Of a stretch of 37,458 nt of DNA, positions 1 through 7,866 are shown piece after piece. Each line of letters opens with the position of its first letter. The stretch's first letter is position 1. This DNA comes from Omnitrophica bacterium GWA2_41_15 (lineage in GTDB: Bacteria; Omnitrophota; Gorgyraeia; Gygaellales; UBA12090), in the NCBI GenBank assembly GCA_919901925.1, contig CAKKQA010000094.1, positions 1 through 37,458 on the forward strand, in the 5' to 3' direction. The translations under genes and the position numbers were made by a program. Under the pieces are notes generated by a model that saw nothing but the letters and a program-made list of their open reading frames with translations, did not search any database and was not told the origin of the DNA.

Positions 1-67
1 TGAGAGCGCAATGAGCCGCAAACCGTAGCCGACGGCAAAAATTTTCGTGTGCGAACAATGCTTTCAT
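1..67 (-). CDS. Possible 5' end of a further downstream gene, cut by window edge
   Basis: An ATG at 67-65 overlaps the TGA of the preceding dehydrogenase gene in an ATGA arrangement. A GGAG lies 7 bases upstream, which is good Shine-Dalgarno spacing. The frame stays open to the window edge for about 22 codons and begins MKALFAHENF. A second open frame starting at an ATG at 80-78 is also possible. This is too short to assign a product. Tight overlaps elsewhere in the window make it likely that the operon continues here, but which frame is real cannot be decided. Confidence 0.3.
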   Translation of the reverse strand, partial: MKALFAHENFCRRLRFAAHCAL

Positions 68-882
68 CTATCATCTCCATAATTTTTTACAGCGCTTGCG
101 TAGATCTTGTTTGAAATGATCCGCGCCGGTAAAACACGCGAAGCAAAAAACCGCATTTTATTGCCTACTCCGGGTATGATTCTCGCCTTATTCCTGCGTA
201 AACCATCAAGCGCCAGATCCGCCACTTCGCCAGCGGCAATAGCCTTATCCCATTTCTTCTTCTTTCCGCCCGATGCCCGTTCTATAAAATTTGTCGCGGT
301 ATGCCCCGGGTATAGGCCGCTTATATGCACGCCGAACGGCAGCATCTCCATATGCAGGCCGTCGGTAAAACTAAGCACGAAATACTTTGTCGCCCCATAA
401 AGAGTGGATAAGGGCGTGGAAAAAAAAGAGGCGATTGAACCCACATTAAGAATTCCTGTTCCCTGTTTTTTTGTCATCTTAGGCAAAAACGCGCGGCACA
501 AGCTTACCACAGCACTAACATTTACCTCCACCATTGATTCAATTTTATCTTCAGCCATCGGATAAAACTCCCCCATATATCCAAACCCGGCATTATTAAC
601 TAATATGTCGATGTCATACGCTTCCTCTAACCTATTAATGGTGTCTTTAAGTAATTGTTTATCGGAAAAATCCGCAAGAATCCCTTCCGTAGAGCGCCCT
701 GAAATTTCCTTCAATTCCTCAAGCAGGCTGCACATCGCCTCCGGAGACCTCCCGCATGGCAAAACCTTACAGCCATAACGGGCCAGCCTTAAAGAAATCT
801 CTCTCCCGATGCCGGAGGTCGCGCCGGTAATTAACGCTGTCTTATGCGCAAACCAGTCTTCTGTGTTTTTTTTATAAGCCAT
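64..882 (-). CDS. Short-chain dehydrogenase/reductase (SDR)
   Basis: This is a classical SDR of about 272 residues, an NAD(P)-dependent oxidoreductase. Visible motifs are the cofactor loop TGATSGIG near the N-terminus, the NNAG motif, a serine in NVGSIAS and the catalytic YGATK (YxxxK). The ATG at 882 is preferred because it gives an 11-bp overlap with the kinase gene; an upstream in-frame TTG at 921 would overlap it by 50 bp. The C-terminal extension resembles the DltE/YqjQ-type SDRs of acyl or polyketide metabolism, so a sugar substrate is not assured. As the last complete gene of the epimerase/kinase block it may reduce a keto intermediate of the second sugar, which is inference. Confidence 0.85.
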   Translation of the reverse strand: MAYKKNTEDWFAHKTALITGATSGIGREISLRLARYGCKVLPCGRSPEAMCSLLEELKEISGRSTEGILADFSDKQLLKDTINRLEEAYDIDILVNNAGFGYMGEFYPMAEDKIESMVEVNVSAVVSLCRAFLPKMTKKQGTGILNVGSIASFFSTPLSTLYGATKYFVLSFTDGLHMEMLPFGVHISGLYPGHTATNFIERASGGKKKKWDKAIAAGEVADLALDGLRRNKARIIPGVGNKMRFFASRVLPARIISNKIYASAVKNYGDDR

Positions 883-1864
883 TTGGGCTGTAAATAACGA
901 CTTGACTGCCTTGATTCTCAAATTCGAAAGGGACCAGTAATAAATTCTTCAGTTTGTTTTTAATATTTTCGTGGTCTTGCGGCTTCGCGTAGATAAGCAT
1001 AAACCCGCCGCCCCCTGCCCCCAGGATTTTCCCGCCCAAAGCGCCGGCGTTACGCGCGATATCATATATTCCATCAATATCTTTGTTAGAGACCTTGTCG
1101 GAAAGGCTGCGTTTTAATTTCCAGGATTCATGCAGAAGCTTGCCAAATTCCGTCAAATCGGAATTGCCGGTTAAAATAGATATAGACTGATCAACCATTT
1201 GATGAATAGCGGACAATTCTTTTTTGGTTTTGTCTATCCGGATAATCTGCGCCTTTGCCACATCAGAAGCAATTCTTGAGAAACCGGTAAAAAATAATAA
1301 CAAGTGGCTTTTAAAATCTTTAAGCCTTGCTTTATCCAAGATTATCGGGGCTACCTTAAAAGTATTATCGACGTGAAATGTAACTTTGTTGAAACCGCCA
1401 AACGAGGCGGCAATCTGATCTTGAGACCCGACATTTTCCTTTATCATATTATGCTCTATATGAATGGACTCTGATGCCAGCTTTTCCTTAGTCACCATCT
1501 TCCCCTTTAAGCCATATAAAGCATGCAATAACCCTACGGTAAAAGCAGAACTTGAGCCAAGCCCTGACCGCGCGGGAAGGTCTCCGTCATGATGCACTTC
1601 TAACCCTTCCTCCACATCCATAAACCTGAATATTTCCCTGACCGCGGGATGCATAATCTCATCCAACCTGCTGACCGATTCGGATTTTGAATAGACAATA
1701 CGATGTTTATATTCAAAAAACGGAGGAAGTTTGCGGCAGCTTATATAGCAGTATTTATCAATAGTTGTAGAAACAACCACACCGCCGTTTTCTTTATACC
1801 AGGCCGGATAATCCGTCCCGCCTCCAAAGAATGAAATCCTGAACGGGGTTCTGGTAATAATCAT
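872..1864 (-). CDS. GHMP-family sugar kinase (heptose/fucose kinase-like)
   Basis: This 330-residue cytoplasmic GHMP kinase phosphorylates a sugar or sugar phosphate with ATP. It begins TRTPFRISFFGGGTD, the usual N-terminal substrate loop. The ATP-binding motif PARSGLGSSSA lies at residues 97-107, and a glycine-rich C-terminal motif GAGGGGF lies near residues 282-288. The length matches HddA-type D-glycero-D-manno-heptose-7-phosphate kinases and related 1-kinases. It overlaps the upstream epimerase gene by 4 bases (ATGA), indicating translational coupling. HddA normally works with a phosphatase and a nucleotidyltransferase, and neither is beside it here. The substrate is therefore open: heptose phosphate, fucose or another C6/C7 sugar. 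Confidence 0.85.
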   Translation of the reverse strand: MIITRTPFRISFFGGGTDYPAWYKENGGVVVSTTIDKYCYISCRKLPPFFEYKHRIVYSKSESVSRLDEIMHPAVREIFRFMDVEEGLEVHHDGDLPARSGLGSSSAFTVGLLHALYGLKGKMVTKEKLASESIHIEHNMIKENVGSQDQIAASFGGFNKVTFHVDNTFKVAPIILDKARLKDFKSHLLLFFTGFSRIASDVAKAQIIRIDKTKKELSAIHQMVDQSISILTGNSDLTEFGKLLHESWKLKRSLSDKVSNKDIDGIYDIARNAGALGGKILGAGGGGFMLIYAKPQDHENIKNKLKNLLLVPFEFENQGSQVVIYSPNGL

Positions 1865-2841
1865 GGCTGTTGCCTCCTGTCATTTTTGCTATAATTTCTT
1901 TCATACCATTGAAGAGTTTTCCTGATGCCTTCATCTAAGGATATTCCGGGCTGCCAACCAAGAGCTTTTTTTGCTTTAGTTATATCCAGGCAAAGTTTTG
2001 TTTTTATGGTTGGCTTGGATAGATCATGATGGGCAGTAATATCTTTCGCGCTGGCAGATATTATTCTTTGGACAAGGCCCTTAATCGATATCGAACTTCC
2101 GCTTCCGGCATTAAAGAGCTCAAAAGAAGCCTGTTGCTTATCTAATGCCAATTCCACAAAATCAACCAAGTCACTGATATACAAAAGGTCCCTTTCTTCC
2201 TCACCGCTTCCCCAAACGGTAATTTTTCCGCCGGCAGGGGCTGTCATTACTTTAGTTACAGTCGCGCCAAAGACATGCGACCTTTCCAAATCATACTTAT
2301 CATGTGGCCCGTAAATATTAGAATGCCTGATAACGGTATATTTGTTATTGCCTAATCGGGAATAAAATTCAGACATCTTTTCAAGGTATACTTTAGTCCA
2401 GCCGACCCCGAAATAAGCGGGAAAAATATCGTCATTAGCGTTAAAATCAGTTTCTTTTGCAGGCAGGCTTGCGGATTTATACATTACGGTACAGCTGAAA
2501 AAAACCACATGCGCAACCTTATGTTCATACGCGGACCTGAATATGAGCGAATTCATCACGGCATTATCAGTAACATGATAGTATGGCTTTGTAACTATGT
2601 CCTTCGCTCCTGAAGTTGTCGCGGCGGCCTGGATTATTATATCCATTCCTTTTACAACCTTAGCGACTTCATCTTCTTTAGTTAAATCCGCTTTTATAGC
2701 CTCAAATCCGGTATGGCCGGCAAGAGGCGTCTTAAAATATGTCCCATAAACCACAAAATCATCGCGCCTTGCCAATGTTTCAGCCATATTACGGCCGATG
2801 AAACCCGAAGCCCCGCAAACTAAAACTTTTTTCTTCCGCAT
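1861..2841 (-). CDS. NAD-dependent epimerase/dehydratase-family protein lacking catalytic Tyr
   Basis: This 326-residue extended SDR of the GDP-fucose synthase/WcaG type has a Rossmann motif GASGFIG at residues 10-16. The NIYGP motif and WGSGEEERDLLYISDL region are typical of nucleotide-sugar epimerases and reductases. At the expected YxxxK site the sequence reads FGVGWTK: Lys150 is present, but the position four before it is Val146 rather than Tyr. Tyr143 sits seven before the lysine. The nucleotide-sugar fold is clear, but a standard Tyr-dependent hydride-transfer mechanism is doubtful. It lies 5 bp downstream of a second epimerase-family gene. The two may act in series on the product of the intein-bearing dehydratase, which is inference. 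Confidence 0.85.
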   Translation of the reverse strand: MRKKKVLVCGASGFIGRNMAETLARRDDFVVYGTYFKTPLAGHTGFEAIKADLTKEDEVAKVVKGMDIIIQAAATTSGAKDIVTKPYYHVTDNAVMNSLIFRSAYEHKVAHVVFFSCTVMYKSASLPAKETDFNANDDIFPAYFGVGWTKVYLEKMSEFYSRLGNNKYTVIRHSNIYGPHDKYDLERSHVFGATVTKVMTAPAGGKITVWGSGEEERDLLYISDLVDFVELALDKQQASFELFNAGSGSSISIKGLVQRIISASAKDITAHHDLSKPTIKTKLCLDITKAKKALGWQPGISLDEGIRKTLQWYERNYSKNDRRQQP

Positions 2842-2846
2842 TTTAT

Positions 2847-3830
2847 TTACTTTTCAGGCCCTTCAGTAAAAACGTTATACCTTTTACCGACAGAATCCCT
2901 GTTTTCTAAATACCAGGCCATTGTATCTTTTATGCCCTCTTCTATCGTTATCTGCGGCTTAAAACCAATAGACCTTGCCCGGGTTATATCCATCAGCCTT
3001 TTTTTATCTCCGGAAGGCTTGGAAATATCCCAAATTACTTTAGGCTTAAGCTCCAGGTTATCAACAATAAGCTCTACGATCCTCTTAATAGATACCTCGA
3101 TCCCGCTTCCTATATTTACCGCGGACGCGGGCATTTTCTCAAGCGCAAGCAGCATGCCGCTAGCTACATCTTTTGCATGGATAAAATCCCTTATCTGCGA
3201 GCCATCGCCCCACACAGTCAACGGATTCTCACCATCCATTGCGCGTTTGATTAAAGACGGTATTACCATAGCATTGCCGGGGTCAAAATTATCATAAGGC
3301 CCGTAGACATTCGCCGGCCTTACTATTGCGATATTAGAAAACCCATATTCTATTTTGTAAGCCTGCGCCTGTAATTCGCCCATTCTTTTTGCCCAACCGG
3401 CGAACCTGTCGTTTTCAGAGGGAAAGCTTTTCCAGACATCATCCTCATAAAATACTTCTGCCGGTGAATAAACGCCTATAGTTGAAGTATAAAGGTACCT
3501 TTGAACATCGCAAAGCCTGGCAGCCTCCATCATATTGGTATTAAATAATATTGTCGGCACAAAAAAACTGGCCGGTTTTTTCGCTGTCATTGCCGGAGAG
3601 CCTTTTATCCCCACAAGGTTAAAAACAAATTCCATGCCGTCGCAAGCCTTCAGGCAATTATCAAGCCTCGTCAAATCCAGGCGCATAAACTCTGCCTTGG
3701 GATGGCCTCGCGACAGATCATCCAAAGAGACGATCCTCACCTCTGACCCTCTTTCAACAAGCATCCGCACAAGAGGCGTGCCAATAAGCCCTGTGCCCCC
3801 TGTTACCAATATTTTCTTTCCCGCATACAT
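2847..3830 (-). CDS. NAD-dependent epimerase/dehydratase-family protein lacking catalytic Tyr
   Basis: This 327-residue extended SDR has the cofactor loop GGTGLIG near residues 11-17, the YTSTIGVY segment (115-121 region), VRPANVYGPYDNFDPGN and WGDGSQIRDFIHAKD, all typical of WcaG-like nucleotide-sugar enzymes. The catalytic segment reads RFAGWAK, so Lys148 is kept and Ala144 (GCC codon) occupies the tyrosine position. It shares the GWxK context with its downstream neighbour, which suggests both belong to one divergent subfamily. The ATG at 3830 lies 10 bp after the stop of the intein-bearing gene. The likely substrate is a GDP- or other NDP-linked 4-keto sugar. Whether it epimerises, reduces or only binds cannot be read from sequence. 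Confidence 0.85.
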   Translation of the reverse strand: MYAGKKILVTGGTGLIGTPLVRMLVERGSEVRIVSLDDLSRGHPKAEFMRLDLTRLDNCLKACDGMEFVFNLVGIKGSPAMTAKKPASFFVPTILFNTNMMEAARLCDVQRYLYTSTIGVYSPAEVFYEDDVWKSFPSENDRFAGWAKRMGELQAQAYKIEYGFSNIAIVRPANVYGPYDNFDPGNAMVIPSLIKRAMDGENPLTVWGDGSQIRDFIHAKDVASGMLLALEKMPASAVNIGSGIEVSIKRIVELIVDNLELKPKVIWDISKPSGDKKRLMDITRARSIGFKPQITIEEGIKDTMAWYLENRDSVGKRYNVFTEGPEK

Positions 3831-3840
3831 AGTTTATCCT

Positions 3841-5859
3841 CTATTTTATAACAGTTACCACCTTCCAGGGCGAACGTTTCAATTCTTTTCTCCAATAATC
3901 CAGTAAATCCTCAAGCGTCTTTTCTAAAGGTATCTGCGGCTGCCAGCCTGTTTCATTTTTGAACTTATCAATGCAGGGAATCTGCAGTGTTACATCCGAA
4001 GGCCTTAATAATTCAGGGTCAACCTTAATTTCAAATTTTTGGCTGGAAAAAGATAATAATATGTCTAAGGCTTCTCCTATAGTTGTTGTCCTGTTTCCGC
4101 CGATATTATAGACCTCCCCGGGCCGGCATTTGTTTACCATTATCCAATACGCCTTTACCGCGTCGCGGACATCGCAGAAAGTGCGCACTGATTTCAAATT
4201 CCCGACGCGGATAACAGGCTCGCTTAATCCTAATTCTCCAGCGGCCGTCTGTTTGGCAAAGAATGACATAGCAAAGGTATCACCCCTGCGCGGGCCTGTG
4301 TTATGCAAAATATTACCTCCTATGCCAGCATGAAACCAATGATTTTCGGTCTCAAAATCCCAAACTTCTTGCGAATACTTTAGGCTTGTTATTTTTATGA
4401 TACTGTTATCGTCTTTTAAAAGCCAACTGCCATTCTTGGTATTCATCTGAGAAAGGCATCTAATTTCAAAATATCTATCATCGCCCCTGTGTTCTACAGT
4501 AATCCTGTATTTTACATTTAACGCGGCTTCAACTAAATAGCATAAACTGGCAGCCAAAATAGGAGATTTAGTTTTAAACCTATAAAATTCGCTTTTAACA
4601 TTGTGACTTTCATCTCCATCTCCAGCATTATACCCGCGTAAAAAAGCTATTTTTGTTTTTTTATCAGCGTTTAGAATAATATTAGGAATTTTTTTATTTT
4701 TGTCTGAAGCGTAACAATCGTAATAAAAACGCCTGGCCATAACAAACGGCTTTCTTAACGATAAACGAAACACGCCATTACCGCTATTTCTTATATCACT
4801 ATTTACCGCTAATCTTTTTAGCAATATCTTTTTGGCTTTTTTTAACTTTACCATGTCTTTATTATCTATTCGCATATGACCGCGGGTAACACATCCTTCG
4901 GCAACAAAAAAACCATAAAGCCATGCTAATTCGCTCGGCATAGAAGTCAATTCTACATTAGGCAAAGAGGTCAATTTAAGTTTATCGTTTATCGTTAATC
5001 TGCCGGCTTTAACTTCTTTACCGGCAGCATTCACTATTGAATGGTTATCTGTTACATCAACAACTGCGCCTCTGCATGCGATTTCCAGCATTTTATGATT
5101 ATTAATAGGATGGCAGGATAAATGTTTTATCTTTGTCCATCTATTATCATTCCATACTTCAAGGCCGCTTCTGGACATATCCCAAATCTGCGTACCATCT
5201 TCAGACATTTTTCCGGATAAGTATCCGCCTTTTTTAAAAGCGCTCCTCATCTCTGAAATATATTTAATATCTATTAAACCGCTTTTTGAATCTCTTAAGA
5301 TAACTGGCGTCCATTTACTTACGCTGTGGGTAAACATCCTAGTGCGTATAGTCCTGATTTTATGCGACAGCCAATACTGCAAGGCAAGCATATCCTCGCC
5401 AACCTTGCTCACTGCATAAGGAGAAGCAGGCCTTAAAGGACATGACTCCTTAATTGGGACATCCTCTTTTGTTACCTGTCCGTACACTTCCGAGGATGAA
5501 CAAATATGCACAATGGGATCTGCCTCATTAATCCTTATTGCCTCAAGCAAGTTTGCCGTGCCGATTATATTTGTCGATAAAGTATGTATAGGCGAATTGA
5601 AACTAGTTAAAACATAGCTCTGCGCGGCTAAATGAAAAATTATATCCGGTTTTATTTCTTTGACAACACGGATAAGCGCGCTTAGATCTATAAGATCTGC
5701 CTCATAAAGCTTTACCTTATTGTAAATATCCGAAAGATTATCCCTGGGGCTCCTCCAACGGCAAATTCCGGAAACCTCATGCTTCTCCTTGAGGCCCAAT
5801 ATATATTCTGCCAAGTGGCTGCCCACAAAACCCGTTATGCCTGTGATCAAAATCTTCAT
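3841..5859 (-). CDS. GDP-mannose 4,6-dehydratase/RMD-family SDR interrupted by an intein
   Basis: The 672-residue precursor is an extended SDR host split by an intein at residues 179-520. Host residues 1-178 and 521-672 join to a 330-residue protein. It has Rossmann loop GITGFVG (7-13), SSSEVYG (121-127), catalytic Tyr148-Lys152 (YAVSK), and after splicing the family motif RMFTHTGPRRG. The C-terminal part (VRTFCDVRDAV, EVYNIGG) resembles GDP-mannose dehydratases and GDP-4-keto-6-deoxymannose reductases. Family enzymes convert GDP-mannose to GDP-4-keto-6-deoxymannose or reduce that product; which reaction applies here is uncertain. The catalytic Tyr/Lys lie in the N-extein, while the conserved GPRRG lies just after the intein, so the enzyme probably needs splicing to work. 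It sits 13 bp downstream of the E1beta gene. Confidence 0.92.
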   Translation of the reverse strand: MKILITGITGFVGSHLAEYILGLKEKHEVSGICRWRSPRDNLSDIYNKVKLYEADLIDLSALIRVVKEIKPDIIFHLAAQSYVLTSFNSPIHTLSTNIIGTANLLEAIRINEADPIVHICSSSEVYGQVTKEDVPIKESCPLRPASPYAVSKVGEDMLALQYWLSHKIRTIRTRMFTHSVSKWTPVILRDSKSGLIDIKYISEMRSAFKKGGYLSGKMSEDGTQIWDMSRSGLEVWNDNRWTKIKHLSCHPINNHKMLEIACRGAVVDVTDNHSIVNAAGKEVKAGRLTINDKLKLTSLPNVELTSMPSELAWLYGFFVAEGCVTRGHMRIDNKDMVKLKKAKKILLKRLAVNSDIRNSGNGVFRLSLRKPFVMARRFYYDCYASDKNKKIPNIILNADKKTKIAFLRGYNAGDGDESHNVKSEFYRFKTKSPILAASLCYLVEAALNVKYRITVEHRGDDRYFEIRCLSQMNTKNGSWLLKDDNSIIKITSLKYSQEVWDFETENHWFHAGIGGNILHNTGPRRGDTFAMSFFAKQTAAGELGLSEPVIRVGNLKSVRTFCDVRDAVKAYWIMVNKCRPGEVYNIGGNRTTTIGEALDILLSFSSQKFEIKVDPELLRPSDVTLQIPCIDKFKNETGWQPQIPLEKTLEDLLDYWRKELKRSPWKVVTVIK
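4300..5325 (-). mobile_element. Intein with LAGLIDADG homing endonuclease (342 residues)
   Basis: Precursor residues Ser179-Asn520 form an in-frame intein. The N-terminal splicing block begins SVSKWTPVIL with Ser1 as nucleophile. Block B is VDVTDNHSI with T270 and H273 (TxxH). Two dodecapeptides follow, WLYGFFVAEG (acidic Glu321) and FLRGYNAGDG (Asp414), marking a LAGLIDADG endonuclease. C-terminal block F is VWDFETENHWFHAG, and block G ends ILHN followed by Thr +1. Removing it restores the conserved FTH/TGPRRG motif of the host exactly. The segment KKIPNIILNADKKTKIAFL followed by GYNAGDG resembles inteins of family-B DNA polymerases. All key splicing and endonuclease acidic residues are present, so it looks active. 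Hand counts of a few lines give roughly 30-37% GC inside against about 47% in flanking extein. Confidence 0.95.
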
Positions 5860-5872
5860 TTTTATTTTCCCT

Positions 5873-6916
5873 TTAAAATGGGCCGTTAAACTCCACTTCT
5901 TCTATCTTCAAATTTGCCTTTGGTTTCCACTGCCCTGCCTTTGGATACAACATTTTATACGCCTGCGCGGCGATCATTTTCGCATTGGGATAAAAACTGC
6001 CTTCCAGCGCCGGCGTAGTAGGGCAGGGGGTAAACGCAAAGCCCATCCGCTTAAAAATAAAATCCCCGCCGCTGTTATTCTCCATAATCCTTGAAATAAT
6101 CTCGGCGCCGGCGCCGCAAGGAATCCAGGCGTTATCAACGACAATAAGCTTTCTTGTTTTAATGACTGACTTTTCTATTCTTTCCATATCTAACGGGCTT
6201 AAGGTGACAGGGTCAATTACCTCTGCCTCAATCCCTTTTTCCTGCAGGTATCTTTTTGCCCTCAGACATTCTACCGCCATATGAGAAATACCGACTAAAG
6301 TAATATCCCTGCCCCGGCTAAGGATTCTGGCCTTTCCAAAATCCATAGTGAAAGGCCCGCGCGGACAATAGCCTTTCTGATAATATAAAAGCCTATGTTC
6401 AACAAAAATAACCGGGTTATTATCCCTTATGGCGCTGATAAGGCATCCTTTAGCGTCATAAGGAGTAGAAGGAGCGGCAATTTTTAATCCCGGGATATTC
6501 ATAAATAACGGATAAAAACTCTGCGAATGCTGCGGGCCCTGGCCCCAGCTTTTACCGATGATGCAGCGAATCACAACAGGCACGCTAATCTTTCCAGCGT
6601 ACATATAGCACAACTTGCTTGCCATATTAATCAGCTGATTTAACGCCAAAAGCACAAAATCCATCCTGATATGGACATGAATCGGGCGCAAACCGCTCAT
6701 TGCCGCACCGATTGCCAAACCCGTCATTCCATCTTCCGACAACGGCGTATCAAAAACCCTTTCATGGCCGAATCTACCCGCCAACCCCTTGGTTGTGCCA
6801 AGTATTGCCTTAGGGTCATCAACGCCCATGCCCATAACGATAACCGAGGGATCGCGCGACATCTCCTGTTCTGTTGCCTCGCGGATAGCTTCGGAATAAC
6901 TAAGCACTCTTTTCAT
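5873..6916 (-). CDS. ThDP-dependent 2-oxoacid dehydrogenase E1 beta-like subunit
   Basis: This 347-residue transketolase-fold protein is like the beta subunit of pyruvate/branched-chain 2-oxoacid dehydrogenase E1. The cofactor-contacting glutamate is in TPLSEDG (Glu61) and the active-site histidine segment is GQGPQHSQSF (His130). A C-terminal transketolase-C domain follows. It overlaps the alpha-subunit gene by 4 bases (ATGA), as expected of an obligate alpha2beta2 complex. No lipoyl E2 or E3 gene is present. A role in decarboxylating a 2-oxoacid and adding the two-carbon unit to a nucleotide sugar, as proposed for the AviB1/AviB2 pair of avilamycin synthesis, fits better than central metabolism. 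That role is inferred from context. Confidence 0.88.
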   Translation of the reverse strand: MKRVLSYSEAIREATEQEMSRDPSVIVMGMGVDDPKAILGTTKGLAGRFGHERVFDTPLSEDGMTGLAIGAAMSGLRPIHVHIRMDFVLLALNQLINMASKLCYMYAGKISVPVVIRCIIGKSWGQGPQHSQSFYPLFMNIPGLKIAAPSTPYDAKGCLISAIRDNNPVIFVEHRLLYYQKGYCPRGPFTMDFGKARILSRGRDITLVGISHMAVECLRAKRYLQEKGIEAEVIDPVTLSPLDMERIEKSVIKTRKLIVVDNAWIPCGAGAEIISRIMENNSGGDFIFKRMGFAFTPCPTTPALEGSFYPNAKMIAAQAYKMLYPKAGQWKPKANLKIEEVEFNGPF

Positions 6917-7866
6917 TCCTTAAACACATTCGCGTAAAGCTCTTCTTGCGCGGGAAAAGGGCTTCTCTCGGCAAATTCAAAAGCCTCGCGAATCTCTCCA
7001 TCTATCTTTTTTTCTATTTTTCCTGCGGCAGAGGCGCCTAAAAGCCTTCTGACCTCTAAAAGCTGATCGCGCTTCATAGCCTGCCGGACTTCCTTCTTTT
7101 CTCTATACCCTAAATAAAAATCATCCCCTGGCCCAACATGCTCTTTCCAGCGGCAGGTAATACACTCAATAAAAGCAGGGCCGCGGCCGCTTCTTACTCC
7201 TTTTAACAACCTCTTGGCCGTATTATAAATGCTAAAAATATCATCCCCTATCCTTTGTGCCGGCATCCCGTAAACAGCAGCCCTTTCGCAAATATTATCC
7301 GAATGATGCCTGGAAAGGTGATGCGAATGTATAGCGTAAAGGTTATTTTCACAGACAAACAGCATTGGCAATTTTTTTAAAGCCGCGAAATTCATCGCCT
7401 CATGAAAAGCCCCTTCATCCACCGCTCCATCGCCGAAAAAACTAACCACTGCTGAATCCGATCCTCTATATTTCAATCCATAGGCATATCCTGCTGATAT
7501 TGGTATAGTCGTGCCGACTATCGCCGAAGTGCCCATAACCATATTACCTATATCAATAAGGTGCATTGATCCGCCCCTGCCTCCTGCGCAGCCGGCAGCC
7601 TTACCGTAAAGCTCCGCGATCATCATCTTTAAACTGCCGCCTCTGGCAAGATACATAGCGTGCCCGCGGTAAGTCCCAAAAACCACATCCCGGCCGTTAA
7701 GCGCCGCGCAGACACCAGCAGAAACAGCTTCCTGTCCGATTGAAAGATGGACCGGGCTCTTTATTTTATCCGTGGGATAAACCCTGATTATCTCCTCTTC
7801 TGTCCTACGGATAAGATACAAAGAGGCGTAAAATCTCTCTAATAATTTATAGTTTTTATTTTTCAA
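6913..7866 (-). CDS. ThDP-dependent 2-oxoacid dehydrogenase E1 alpha-like subunit
   Basis: This is an E1alpha-type ThDP-binding protein of about 317 residues. The ThDP/Mg motif starts at FFGDGAVDEG (GDG at 145-147) and ends in VCENN (Asn175), about 30 residues later as in the family. GQEAVSAGV and TYRGHAMYLARG are typical E1alpha segments. The TTG at 7866 is preferred because it overlaps the methyltransferase stop by 4 bases (TTGA) and starts the protein where E1alpha proteins normally begin. A further upstream TTG at 7908 would overlap that gene by 46 bp. It forms a pair with the next gene (E1beta). It may also serve the second, fused E1beta encoded at 27665-29512, which has no alpha partner beside it. 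Confidence 0.85.
   Translation of the reverse strand: MKNKNYKLLERFYASLYLIRRTEEEIIRVYPTDKIKSPVHLSIGQEAVSAGVCAALNGRDVVFGTYRGHAMYLARGGSLKMMIAELYGKAAGCAGGRGGSMHLIDIGNMVMGTSAIVGTTIPISAGYAYGLKYRGSDSAVVSFFGDGAVDEGAFHEAMNFAALKKLPMLFVCENNLYAIHSHHLSRHHSDNICERAAVYGMPAQRIGDDIFSIYNTAKRLLKGVRSGRGPAFIECITCRWKEHVGPGDDFYLGYREKKEVRQAMKRDQLLEVRRLLGASAAGKIEKKIDGEIREAFEFAERSPFPAQEELYANVFKE

Noticed and set aside
64-921. Upstream TTG start at 921 for the first dehydrogenase
   Set aside because: It would overlap the kinase gene by 50 bp and add residues before the beta strand; the ATG at 882 is simpler.
4300-5325. A normal domain insertion or a separate DNA-binding gene
   Set aside because: The insert has splice-junction residues at both ends, restores the host motif when removed, and stays in frame with the host, which identifies an intein.
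5873-7866. Functional pyruvate dehydrogenase complex
   Set aside because: Lipoyl E2 and E3 are absent and neighbours are sugar-nucleotide enzymes, so a central-metabolism role is less likely than a sugar-modification role.
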